Below, piece by piece: positions 1-7,829 of a DNA stretch of 64,000 bases. Every line of letters starts with the position of its first letter. Position 1 is the stretch's first letter. Under the pieces are notes generated by a model. The model had not been told where the DNA came from. It saw only the letters and a program-made list of their open reading frames with translations, and ran no database searches. This DNA comes from Bradyrhizobium embrapense (lineage in GTDB: Bacteria > Pseudomonadota > Alphaproteobacteria > Rhizobiales > Xanthobacteraceae): assembly GCF_001189235.2 (NCBI RefSeq), contig NZ_LFIP02000002.1:1054411-1118410 (forward strand). Direction: 5' to 3'. Both the position numbers and the translations under genes were made by a program.

Positions 1-139
1 GCATCAAGACGCCCGGCGTCGCGCGCAGGCCGGCCGAGGCGAGCAGCGAAAGGAAGATCACGGCGACGACGACGAAGGCGTAGTTCTGGCCGAACGGCCG
101 TCTCGAGGCGGGGACGGCTTGAATGGACGGATCTGGCAT
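1..139 (-). CDS. MFS transporter, N-terminal fragment (runs off window)
   Basis: Only the first 46 codons are in the window, read from an ATG at 139 down to the left edge. The start reads MPDPSIQAVPASRRPFGQNY, followed by a hydrophobic first membrane helix (AFVVVAVIFLSLLASAGL) and then RATPGVLM. A short polar N-terminus, one strong helix and the RxTPGVL turn are typical of major facilitator superfamily permeases next to TetR regulators. The gene is divergent from tetR, and a 16-bp inverted repeat lies between the two starts, so TetR repression is likely. The substrate cannot be told. The family call rests on one helix and on context. Confidence 0.6.
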   Translation of the reverse strand, partial: MPDPSIQAVPASRRPFGQNYAFVVVAVIFLSLLASAGLRATPGVLM

Positions 140-140
140 G

Positions 141-191
141 TTACCGACCGGTACGTGTTGCGATGCGGCGTGTATACGTACCGGTCAGTAA
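141..191. promoter_or_regulatory. TetR-type operator between divergent MFS and tetR genes
   Basis: TTACCGACCGGTACGT (141-156) and ACGTACCGGTCAGTAA (176-191) are inverted copies of each other with one mismatch, separated by 19 bases. The pair sits immediately upstream of both divergent starts, the usual place for an autoregulating TetR repressor. Each arm also holds the near-palindromic core ACCGGT. Confidence 0.65.
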
Positions 192-233
192 CATTGTCAA
201 GCCCCGCCGCGCGGCGGGATCCGGAGAACCGTC

Positions 234-830
234 ATGACCAAGACCGTCGACCCATCCGCAGACCGCCCGGCCCGGGCCGCCGACCGGATTCGCGCCTCCG
301 CGAGCGAGCTGTTCTATCGCGAGGGCATCCGCGCCGTCGGCGTCGACGAGGTGGTCGAGCGCGCCGGCGTCACCAAGCCGAGCCTCTATCGCAGCTTCGC
401 CTCCAAGGACGATCTGGCCGCCGCCTACATGCGCGACTACGAGGCGAACTTCTGGGAGAAATTCGAGAAGCCCGGCGGAAAGTCCTATTCCGATGCGCGC
501 GAGCACGTGCTGGCCTATATCCGCATACTATCCAGTAACGCCGTGGCCGAAGGCTATCGCGGCTGCGGGCTTTCCAACGCCACAGTGGAATATCCGTCGC
601 GCGACAATCCGGCGCGGCAGGTCGCCGGGGCGCACAAGAAGCTGTTTCGCAAGCGCCTGCGCGAGCTCGCAGCCCTGATGGGTGCGCGCCAGCCCGCCGT
701 GCTCGGCGATGCGCTGTTGCTGCTGATCGAAGGCATCTACAGCACCGGCCAGCAGTCGGAAGACGGGCCGGCGCAGTCGGCGCTCGCGGTGGCCAAGCTC
801 CTGATCGATGCGAGCGTGGCGAAGCGGTGA
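234..830 (+). CDS. TetR/AcrR family transcriptional regulator
   Basis: A 198-residue protein of typical TetR length. An N-terminal helix-turn-helix spans roughly residues 17-62 (RIRASASELFYREGIRAVGV, then VTKPSLYRSFASKDDL), with the family's YRSFASKDDL recognition-helix end. The C-terminal helical half should bind a small ligand and dimerise. It is divergent from an MFS gene across a 16-bp inverted repeat, so it probably represses that gene and itself. The ATG at 234 follows GGAGAACC. A decayed copy of this gene's 3' end lies at about 5490-5657. The ligand is unknown. Confidence 0.9.
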   Translation: MTKTVDPSADRPARAADRIRASASELFYREGIRAVGVDEVVERAGVTKPSLYRSFASKDDLAAAYMRDYEANFWEKFEKPGGKSYSDAREHVLAYIRILSSNAVAEGYRGCGLSNATVEYPSRDNPARQVAGAHKKLFRKRLRELAALMGARQPAVLGDALLLLIEGIYSTGQQSEDGPAQSALAVAKLLIDASVAKR

Positions 831-896
831 GCCGGGTGAGCAGCCCAAGCGCGCGAGTCCGCTTGAGCTGTCGCGGTTAGGGAGCGGCCCGCCGCC

Positions 897-2159
897 TCAC
901 GACCAGCGTCGAAACACCAGGCTGGCGTTGACGCCGCCGAATCCGAAACCGTTCGAGATCGCGTGCTCGATGGCCATCGGCCGCGCGACATTGGCGACCA
1001 GGTCGATGCCCTCGGCGGCCGGATCGGCATGCTCCAGGTTGAGCGTCGGCGGCGCGATCTGGTCGCGCAGCGAAAGGATCGTGAAGATCGCCTCGACGCC
1101 GCCGGCAGCGCCCAGCAGATGCCCGGTCGCCGACTTGGTCGCGCTGACGGCAATCCGTCCCTCGCGCCCGAACACGCGCTTGATGGCTTCGAGTTCGCTG
1201 AGATCGCCGACCGGCGTCGAGGTCGAATGCGCGTTGAGATGCTGGATCTCGTTAGGCGGCAGCCCGGCCTGCCGCAGCGCCGCCTCCATCGCGCGCCGCG
1301 CGCCGTCGCCGTCTTCGGGACCCGCAGTGATGTGATAGGCGTCCGCCGTGGTGCCGTAGCCGATGAGCTCGGCGATCGGTTGCACGCCGCGCCGCAGCGC
1401 ATGCTCCAGCTCCTCGATCACGAGCACGCCGGCGCCTTCGCCCATCACGAAGCCGTCGCGGTCGCGGTCGAACGGCCGCGACGCCCGCGCCGGCGCCTCG
1501 TTGAACGACGTCGACAGCGCCCGCGCCGCCGCGAAGCCGCCAAGCGCCACCGGCTCGATGCAGGCCTCCGCGCCGCCGCAGATCGCGATATCAGCCTCGC
1601 CCGACCGGATCAGCCGCGCGCCGTCGCCGATCGCCTGCACGCTCGCCGCGCACGCGGTCACCGGCGCGCCGATCGGCCCCTTGTAACTGTGCCGGATGGA
1701 GACGTGCCCGGCCGCGAGATTGGCGAGGAACGAGGGAACGGTGAACGGCGACAGCCGGCGCAGCCCGCTCGTCTCCGCGGTGCGCACGGCGTCCGCGATC
1801 GCCGGAAACCCGCCGATCCCGGATGCGATCACGGTCGCGGTGCGCGCCTGCGCCTGCGCCTCCGCCGGCATCCAGCCGGCCTGCGCCACGGCCTCGCTTG
1901 CGGCCAGCAGCGCGAACAGGATGAACCGGTCCATCTTCTTCTGGTCCTTGCGCGGCGCCGCGCAATCCGGATCGAACCCGCCCTCGGCGTCGGTGGCCTT
2001 GTCAGGCACCTGTCCCGCGACCCGCCCCGGCAGCGCCGCCGCCCAATCAGGCAATGCGCCAAGCCCCGAACGGCCCGCCAGGAGCCTCGACCAGGCCAGT
2101 TCGGTGCCACAGCCCAGCGGGGACACCGTTCCGAGGCCGGTTACGACAATGCGACGCAT
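897..2159 (-). CDS. fabF: Beta-ketoacyl-ACP synthase II (FabF-type)
   Basis: A 420-residue condensing enzyme. The start [16 protein letters not shown] is the FabF N-terminus. The catalytic Cys is in VTACAAS (C170), the two active-site His are in NAHSTSTPVGD (H311) and ATGHLLGAAG (H347), with Lys342 before the latter, and the C-terminus has NGFGFGGVNAS. All catalytic residues are present, so it should condense malonyl-ACP with an acyl-ACP. It is a stand-alone gene, not in a fab operon, and converges with tetR, suggesting a dedicated lipid or secondary fatty-acid role rather than the housekeeping FabF. GGAGCACC precedes the ATG. The promoter carries a palindrome that is also found at a truncated second copy near 5360. 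Confidence 0.9.
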   Translation of the reverse strand: MRRIVVTGLGTVSPLGCGTELAWSRLLAGRSGLGALPDWAAALPGRVAGQVPDKATDAEGGFDPDCAAPRKDQKKMDRFILFALLAASEAVAQAGWMPAEAQAQARTATVIASGIGGFPAIADAVRTAETSGLRRLSPFTVPSFLANLAAGHVSIRHSYKGPIGAPVTACAASVQAIGDGARLIRSGEADIAICGGAEACIEPVALGGFAAARALSTSFNEAPARASRPFDRDRDGFVMGEGAGVLVIEELEHALRRGVQPIAELIGYGTTADAYHITAGPEDGDGARRAMEAALRQAGLPPNEIQHLNAHSTSTPVGDLSELEAIKRVFGREGRIAVSATKSATGHLLGAAGGVEAIFTILSLRDQIAPPTLNLEHADPAAEGIDLVANVARPMAIEHAISNGFGFGGVNASLVFRRWS

Positions 2160-2234
2160 GGTGCTCCTGTCGCGCCCTTCGGGTGACCCGGCGTGGCCGG
2201 GATTCGAGACTGCCGGGGGCGTCGGGTCTGATTT

Positions 2235-2277
2235 ATATGATATCCATCATCTATGATCCCCGCCGGCCGGACGTCAA
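2235..2277 (-). promoter_or_regulatory. fabF promoter with ATGAT-N4-ATCAT operator
   Basis: On the minus strand TTGACG (2277-2272) and ATAGAT (2254-2249) are spaced by 17 bases, a plausible sigma-70 pair. The -10 overlaps a palindrome, ATGATATCCATCAT (2237-2250). The same -35, spacing, -10 and ATGAT-N4-ATCAT palindrome recur upstream of the truncated fabF copy (5429-5469) although the surrounding bases differ, which supports function. Confidence 0.6.
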
Positions 2278-2453
2278 GGTATTGACTGCCCGCTCGACCC
2301 CGTTCGTCCAGCGGCCAGGACGCGGCCCTCACGGGGCTGAAACAGGGGTTCGCTTCCCGCAAGGGCGCGCCAAATGTTCGCTATTTCCAGACGTTGCAAG
2401 CGCGACCCGCGAATCCAGCGGCGGACGTTGCTGATTTCCGCTATGATGGGGCC

Positions 2454-5237
2454 ATGACGATCGGGATTACCGGACCCGGCCGGAAGGCACCACGGCAGAG
2501 TGGCGTGGTCAGGCTGATCGTTGCGGCCGTCGTCATCGCGATTGGCCTGGTCCTGCTCTCGCTCGCGAGCGACTTCCTGGTCGATTGGCTGTGGTTTTCC
2601 TCGATCGGCTACCTCAAGGTTTTTCTGACCGCGATCGGCGCCAAGGCGATCGTCGTTTTCGCCGTCCTGGCAGCGACCAGCGTCGTCCTCGGCTTGAACG
2701 GCGTGCTGGCGACGCGGTTCGCCATGCCGCAGCCGCGACCGAAGCCGGCCCTCCCGTGGCAGCTCGCCGGTGTCGCAGCGGCGCCCGATCCGTCCGCGAT
2801 ACTGCGCGAGCGATTGACCCGGCCGTGGTTCATCGCGCTCGCTGCGGGTCTGCTCGCCGTGCCGGTTGCCGCGAGCGAAGCCAATAACTGGAGCATCTTC
2901 CTGCAGTTTCTCTACCAGGTGCCCTATGGCGCGGAGGATCCGCTCTACAACAAGGACATTGGCTTCTATCTGTTTGCGCTGCCCGCCTATCTCGCGATCA
3001 AGAACTGGATGCTGCTCGCCATCGTGCTCAGCGCGCTGTTTGCCGGCGCGATCTACTGGGCACGCGGCGACATCGAGTACGATCTTCACAACCGGTCGAT
3101 CTCGCCGACGGCGATCGCGCATGGCTCTGCGCTGGCCGGCCTGCTGTTCGCGGTGAAGGCCTGGTCCTATGGGCTCGACCGCTATCTCCTGCTCTACGGC
3201 GACAATGGCGTCGTGGTCGGGGCGAGCTACACCGACGTCCATCTGGGGCTGCCGGCGCTGTGGCTGATGATCGGGCTTTCGATCGTCGCGGCGTTCGTCG
3301 CATGGGCCAATCTGCGGGTCCGCACCTGGCGGCTTCTTGCCGCCGCCTTCATCCTGGTCGGCACCGGCTCGGTCGTGCTGTCGAGCGTCGTCCCGTCGCT
3401 GTTCCGGCATTTCGTCGTCAAGCCGACGGAGCTGCAGCTGGAGAAGCCCTACATCGAACGCAACATCGCGCTCACCAGGCAGGCCTACAATCTCGACCGG
3501 ATCGCAGCCAGGCCGTTTGCCGCCGAACAGCGGCTGACCTCCAGGACGCTCGAAGCGAACAGGGCGACCATCGACAACATCCGGCTCTGGGACTGGCTGC
3601 CGCTGTCCGATACCTACGCGCAGTTGCAGGAGATCCGCACCTACTACAAGTTCCACGATCTCGACGTCGATCGATATTGGCTCGACGGCGCCTATCAGAG
3701 CGTGATGCTCTCGGCCCGCGAACTGCGGGCCTCGCTGCTGCCGGCGAATGCCCAGACCTGGGTCAACCGCCACGTGCTGTTTACGCACGGCAACGGCGCG
3801 GTGATGAGCCCGGTCACCCGCAAGAGCACGGAAGGACTGCCGTTCTTCTATCTGCGCGATATTCCGCCCGTTGCCGACGGCGGTCCCGAGATCGCCGAAC
3901 CGCGCATCTATTTCGGCGAGGAGAGCGACGACTACGTCATCGTCAAGGCGAGCGTCCCGGAGTTCGATTATCCGAAGGGCAAAGACAACGTCTATGCGGC
4001 CTATGGCGGCAGCGGCGGCGTGCCGATCGGCGCATTGGGGTGGCGAACGCTGTTCGCCTACTACTTCAACGACGCGAACCTGGTTCTCTCGAGCTACATC
4101 ACGGCCGACAGCCGGATCATGATCCGGCGCAATATCACCGAACGGGTGCGCACGATCGCGCCGTTCCTCAGGCTCGACCATGATCCTTATCTCGTCATCA
4201 GCAACGGGCGGATGTTCTGGATGCAGGATGCCTACACCACGAGCGCCTATTTCCCTTCGGCGCAGCCGGTGCCGGGGCTCGATCTCAACTACATCAGGAA
4301 TTCGGTGAAGGTCGTCGTCGATGCCTATAACGGGACGGTCGATTTTTATCTGATCGATTCGCGCGATCCCGTTGCGGCGACCTATCAGCGCATCTTTCCG
4401 GGCCTGTTCAAGCCGTTCACGGCCATGCCGGCGGATTTGCAGAAGCACATCCGCTATCCGGAGGATCTGTTCCTGATTCAGGCGCGGCTGTATCAGACCT
4501 ACCATATGGAGCAGGCCGAAACGTTCTACAACCGCGAGGACTTCTGGCAGTTTCCGCGCCAGCCGGGCGGCGACGGCACCTCGGTGATGACCCCCTATTA
4601 CATCATCATGCGGCTGCCCGGCGAGCCGCAGGCCGAGTTCTTCCTGATGGTTCCGATGGTGCCGAGCCGTCGCGACAACATGATCGCCTGGCTCGCGGCG
4701 CGCTGCGACGCGCCCGACTACGGCAAGCTGATCGTCTACGAATTCCCCAAGGACAGACTGGTCTACGGGCCGTTCCAGATCGAGGCGCGGATCAATCAGA
4801 ATACCGAGATCTCGCAGCAGCTCACGCTGTGGAATCAGATGGGCTCGCGGGTGATACGCGGCGCGAACCTGTTGGTGATCCCGATCGAGAATTCGATCCT
4901 TTATGTCTCGCCGCTCTATATGCGCGCCGAGCTCGGCCACCTGCCGGAGCTGAAACGCGTGATCGCGGCCTATGGCGAGCACGTCGTGATGAAGGAGACG
5001 CTCGCTGAGGCCTTGGCCGCGCTGTTCGCAGAGCCCGCTGCGGGGCCAAAGGGTTCAAGCGCAACGGAAGCGGCGTCCCCTGCGGGCGGCGCGGCGAGCC
5101 CGGCGCAGCAGGCGCTCGATCGCTACAACCAGGCGGTGGAGCGATTGAAGGCCGGAGACTGGAAAGGGTTCGGCACGCAGTTCGACGGCCTGCGCGAGCC
5201 GCTGGAGGAAATGAACCGACGCTCCGTCGGCCACTGA
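2454..5237 (+). CDS. UPF0182 family integral membrane protein
   Basis: A 927-residue protein of the UPF0182 (COG1615) family, whose function is not established. The N-terminal third holds about seven hydrophobic segments, beginning with LIVAAVVIAIGLVLLSLASD and followed by the family sequence DWLWFSSIGYLKVF. The remainder is a large soluble region, probably extracytoplasmic, with family-like stretches such as KPYIERNIALTRQAYNLD and RQPGGDGTSVMTPYYIIMRL. The last 65 residues are a low-complexity Ala/Gly/Ser linker followed by a short helix. I chose ATG 2454; an in-frame TTG at 2394 would add 20 residues unlike a signal or helix. It is followed 18 bases later by remnants of a duplicated fabF/tetR pair. 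Confidence 0.88.
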   Translation: MTIGITGPGRKAPRQSGVVRLIVAAVVIAIGLVLLSLASDFLVDWLWFSSIGYLKVFLTAIGAKAIVVFAVLAATSVVLGLNGVLATRFAMPQPRPKPALPWQLAGVAAAPDPSAILRERLTRPWFIALAAGLLAVPVAASEANNWSIFLQFLYQVPYGAEDPLYNKDIGFYLFALPAYLAIKNWMLLAIVLSALFAGAIYWARGDIEYDLHNRSISPTAIAHGSALAGLLFAVKAWSYGLDRYLLLYGDNGVVVGASYTDVHLGLPALWLMIGLSIVAAFVAWANLRVRTWRLLAAAFILVGTGSVVLSSVVPSLFRHFVVKPTELQLEKPYIERNIALTRQAYNLDRIAARPFAAEQRLTSRTLEANRATIDNIRLWDWLPLSDTYAQLQEIRTYYKFHDLDVDRYWLDGAYQSVMLSARELRASLLPANAQTWVNRHVLFTHGNGAVMSPVTRKSTEGLPFFYLRDIPPVADGGPEIAEPRIYFGEESDDYVIVKASVPEFDYPKGKDNVYAAYGGSGGVPIGALGWRTLFAYYFNDANLVLSSYITADSRIMIRRNITERVRTIAPFLRLDHDPYLVISNGRMFWMQDAYTTSAYFPSAQPVPGLDLNYIRNSVKVVVDAYNGTVDFYLIDSRDPVAATYQRIFPGLFKPFTAMPADLQKHIRYPEDLFLIQARLYQTYHMEQAETFYNREDFWQFPRQPGGDGTSVMTPYYIIMRLPGEPQAEFFLMVPMVPSRRDNMIAWLAARCDAPDYGKLIVYEFPKDRLVYGPFQIEARINQNTEISQQLTLWNQMGSRVIRGANLLVIPIENSILYVSPLYMRAELGHLPELKRVIAAYGEHVVMKETLAEALAALFAEPAAGPKGSSATEAASPAGGAASPAQQALDRYNQAVERLKAGDWKGFGTQFDGLREPLEEMNRRSVGH

Positions 5238-5255
5238 TGGCGCGGGGGTGGGGGG

Positions 5256-5360
5256 CTAATGAGGCCCGGAGCGCCCCGACAGCAGCCGCGACCAGACAAG
5301 TTCGGTGCCACAGCCCAGCGGAGACACCGTCCCCAGGCCCGTCACAACGATTCGACGCAT
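5256..5360 (-). pseudogene. Truncated 5' end of a second fabF-type gene
   Basis: Read from an ATG at 5360, the first 32 codons match the intact fabF N-terminus (897-2159) almost residue for residue ([20 protein letters not shown], then [12 protein letters not shown]) and then hit a stop at 5256. The remaining 385 or so codons are missing. The AGGAGCACC ribosome site and the promoter with its palindrome are also conserved upstream. This is a duplication remnant, not a functional enzyme. Confidence 0.85.
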
Positions 5361-5428
5361 GGTGCTCCTGATCTGTTTTTGCCGGCGTGGCCGGGACTCG
5401 AACAGCCAAGCCTTCGTGTCAACTTTAT

Positions 5429-5469
5429 ATGATAGCAATCATCTATTATTTCGCCCGGTCGGGCGTCAA
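5429..5469 (-). promoter_or_regulatory. Relic promoter/operator of the truncated fabF copy
   Basis: TTGACG (5469-5464), a 17-base spacer, ATAGAT (5446-5441) and the palindrome ATGATAGCAATCAT (5429-5442) repeat the layout of the intact fabF promoter at 2235-2277. The palindrome centre differs (AGCA against ATCC) while both arms are identical. Confidence 0.5.
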
Positions 5470-5489
5470 TATGGCGGCTCCTTCCGCAC

Positions 5490-5657
5490 AGAGGTCTTTC
5501 GCAAACTGGCCGCGGCCATCGGGCACGTCACGCCCCGTGATGGGCGACGCCCTGCTGCCGCTATCGGATGCATTTGCAGTGTGGACCAGCAGTCGGAAGG
5601 GCCGGCGGAATTGGCGTTACGATAGCGAAACTGCTGATCGACGCGAGCGTCGCAAGG
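5490..5657 (+). pseudogene. Decayed 3' end of a second tetR gene
   Basis: The stretch aligns base by base with the end of the intact tetR gene (about 650-827). Both have ACCAGCAGTCGGAAG or a one-base variant of it, and both encode the final segment (V/I)AKLLIDASVA followed by K/R. The reading frame shifts within the remnant: GDALLPL is in one frame and IAKLLIDASVA in another, and no start or DNA-binding domain remains. Together with the fabF fragment it shows that a paralogous fabF/tetR pair once stood here in divergent order. Confidence 0.75.
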
Positions 5658-5900
5658 GGTTGGAATGGCCGAACAGCGGCAAAGCGCGCGAGCGCATGGC
5701 GGACTTACCCGAAGGGCAATGTGTGCGATAGGTTTTACAGGCGCTTACCGAACGCAGCGCCCGAGTTGTGCTGCCGATTATTAACAGCCATGCCGATAGA
5801 AAATACCAGATATACTTCCTGATATTGTAAGGGCTTAGCTTGGTTTCTCGGATTAAATTCCTGAGAATTAGATACATTCCGCATAGGGCGCAAGCCGGAA

Positions 5901-7829
5901 ATGACGCCCGCGTGCGCAGCGCCGGAAAGAAGGGAGGATGCCGCGAGCCCTTATCCCCAGTTCGAAAGTTGCAACGCCTCTCTCTCCGCTATTCCAAGTC
6001 GTGATTTATACGTAGCTTGCGGAAATACTTATCCAGTTCAGGGGCTGGCATTGGCTACCAAACTTCACCGTGTCTCGCATGCCGAAAAGCAGGGACTAGT
6101 TGACCTAATTTTCGTTCACGGCATTGGAGGCAATCCTAGGAGCACGTGGACAGACGATAGTAATTCGTACGGCTGGCTCAACTGGCTGGATGAAGACCGC
6201 GCCGATCTAAACGTCTATACGATTGAGTACGAGTCGGCTCCGTCGGAGTGGCTCGGTGGTCAGTCAATGCCAATCTACGACAGGGCCAACAATCTGCTGG
6301 AGTTGCTTGCTAGTAACTCTATCGGGGACCGGCCGATTGTTTTCGTCGGGCACAGCCTCGGGGGTCTATTGATCAAGAAGCTCCTTCAAAACGCTGAAGG
6401 CCTTGGTGTCTCGAGATGGAAATCAATATTTGAAAATACCCGCTCGGTCGTTTTCATCGCTTCGCCGCATCAAGGCTCCGCTCGGGTCCCGTCGTTGGAC
6501 ATATTCCGGAAACTCTTCCGCATTACCGAGCTCGGGATAGAGCTGGAGGCAAACAACGCAGCTCTTCGCGATACGTACAACTGGTATAGGGCGAAATCGC
6601 TTCCGACCCTTTCCTTTTCCGAGAGACTACCACTCCCAGTTCTCGGCCTTATTGTTGATGCAGCGAGCTCTGAGCCCGGCGTTCCTAACGCAGTAGCTGT
6701 GCCGCTTAATGAGAACCATACCAGCATCAGCAAGCCACGGGATCGGGGTGAGTTAATTTACACCAGCGTGCTCCAATTTCTCGGAAAGCCTGCGGCCGCC
6801 GCACCTTCTCCTGTTGTGCAGAACAGCGAACCGAGTGGTCTTGCAAAGATTTCGACTCTGAGCGACCTCATTTCGACCTTCGACAAGGACTTCCTCTTTA
6901 GATGGGAGCAAAACACATTCAATAGCAGCATCAAGAATTATAGCGTTTATTGGCCCGTACGATTGCGACGTCCAACCCCGATCCATGCTGCACAGTGTTT
7001 TGCGGCGGCAGGTCTGCAAAAGTTAGGCGCGAGTGTTCACTTATTTATCGACGACCTGGGTGAGAAGGACTTTGACGTAAATAGGTTCCGCGACCAACTT
7101 CTCGCGTGGCTTAAGAAAGTCGGAGCTGAACCGCAGGCCGTTAAAGTCTACACCTTCGGTCAAGTCATCGCGACCGCGCACGGCGAAGCCTCCCCGAGAG
7201 CGGATCCATGGACCGCTGTCCGCAAATGGTTAGGAGACACCGAGTATAAACTCGGTCCAATTCTGAAAGTCTCGAAGCTAATTAAGCCGAATGACAAAGC
7301 GATTGATCTGGCGGTTCTAAGCAACAAGCGACCCCGACGGTTGCTCAGTCCACCTATGGTGTGGACTTGCCTGTCTTACTTGAACTCATTATCCGCCGAT
7401 CAGCAGATCATTACGCTGGCGGGATATGATGAAAAGCTTTTGTGGGACGTTTGGAAAGACCAAACGGTGCAGCCATTGCCGAACGTTGGTCATCTTTTCC
7501 TCCCACTGCTGAGCGAGGTGGATAGCCAGCACGGAAGTGCCGCGCTTCATATGGAAGAACCAAAGAGTTACTCGCTCGATTGGACCAGTCGAGATGACAT
7601 ACGAAACGCGCTACAAACAGAGTTCAATGGCCCCGATTGGGCGCAGTTCGGGCGCCTAATTCCTTGGTCCATTCGATGTTGCGTATTTCTCCCGCAATTT
7701 GTTGCGGGTCAAGAAGCTTGTCTGCAGGTAGCTATCGAAAAAATTGGGCTAGACACTTCCATTGACGGGCTTGCTGCAGGACAGCTCGCGGGGCCTCTCA
7801 CAAACGAGCTCGCAAAATGGCTGATTTGA
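5901..7829 (+). CDS. Alpha/beta-hydrolase (SERAC1/DUF676-like) fused to a putative HUP/aaRS-like domain
   Basis: A 642-residue first gene of a coupled three-gene cassette. Residues about 66-295 form an alpha/beta-hydrolase of the lipase-like type seen in SERAC1 and in some immune effector proteins: oxyanion loop FVHGIGG (71-77), nucleophile elbow GHSLGG (150-155, Ser152), SPHQGS (188-193) and catalytic His in ENHTSISKP (His273). After an Ala/Pro linker, residues about 315-640 match nothing I know well. PTPIHAAQ (358-365), FIDDLGE (382-388) and LKVSKL (455-460) loosely recall the HIGH, helix and KMSKS elements of class I aminoacyl-tRNA synthetases; this part is tentative. The start is uncertain: ATG 5901 lacks a clear ribosome site, whereas TTG 6051 has AGGGG at 6040-6044 and would begin 15 residues before the hydrolase core. 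GC is visibly low: 28 of 60 bases at 6001-6060 against 41 of 60 at 13201-13260. The 3' end overlaps the next gene by 13 bases. Confidence 0.75.
   Translation: MTPACAAPERREDAASPYPQFESCNASLSAIPSRDLYVACGNTYPVQGLALATKLHRVSHAEKQGLVDLIFVHGIGGNPRSTWTDDSNSYGWLNWLDEDRADLNVYTIEYESAPSEWLGGQSMPIYDRANNLLELLASNSIGDRPIVFVGHSLGGLLIKKLLQNAEGLGVSRWKSIFENTRSVVFIASPHQGSARVPSLDIFRKLFRITELGIELEANNAALRDTYNWYRAKSLPTLSFSERLPLPVLGLIVDAASSEPGVPNAVAVPLNENHTSISKPRDRGELIYTSVLQFLGKPAAAAPSPVVQNSEPSGLAKISTLSDLISTFDKDFLFRWEQNTFNSSIKNYSVYWPVRLRRPTPIHAAQCFAAAGLQKLGASVHLFIDDLGEKDFDVNRFRDQLLAWLKKVGAEPQAVKVYTFGQVIATAHGEASPRADPWTAVRKWLGDTEYKLGPILKVSKLIKPNDKAIDLAVLSNKRPRRLLSPPMVWTCLSYLNSLSADQQIITLAGYDEKLLWDVWKDQTVQPLPNVGHLFLPLLSEVDSQHGSAALHMEEPKSYSLDWTSRDDIRNALQTEFNGPDWAQFGRLIPWSIRCCVFLPQFVAGQEACLQVAIEKIGLDTSIDGLAAGQLAGPLTNELAKWLI

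Noticed and set aside
2274..4982. 902-codon open frame on the minus strand opposite the UPF0182 gene
   Set aside because: It is rich in Arg, His, Asp and Gln with no domain, has no ribosome site, and lies wholly opposite a recognised protein. It is a high-GC antisense artefact.
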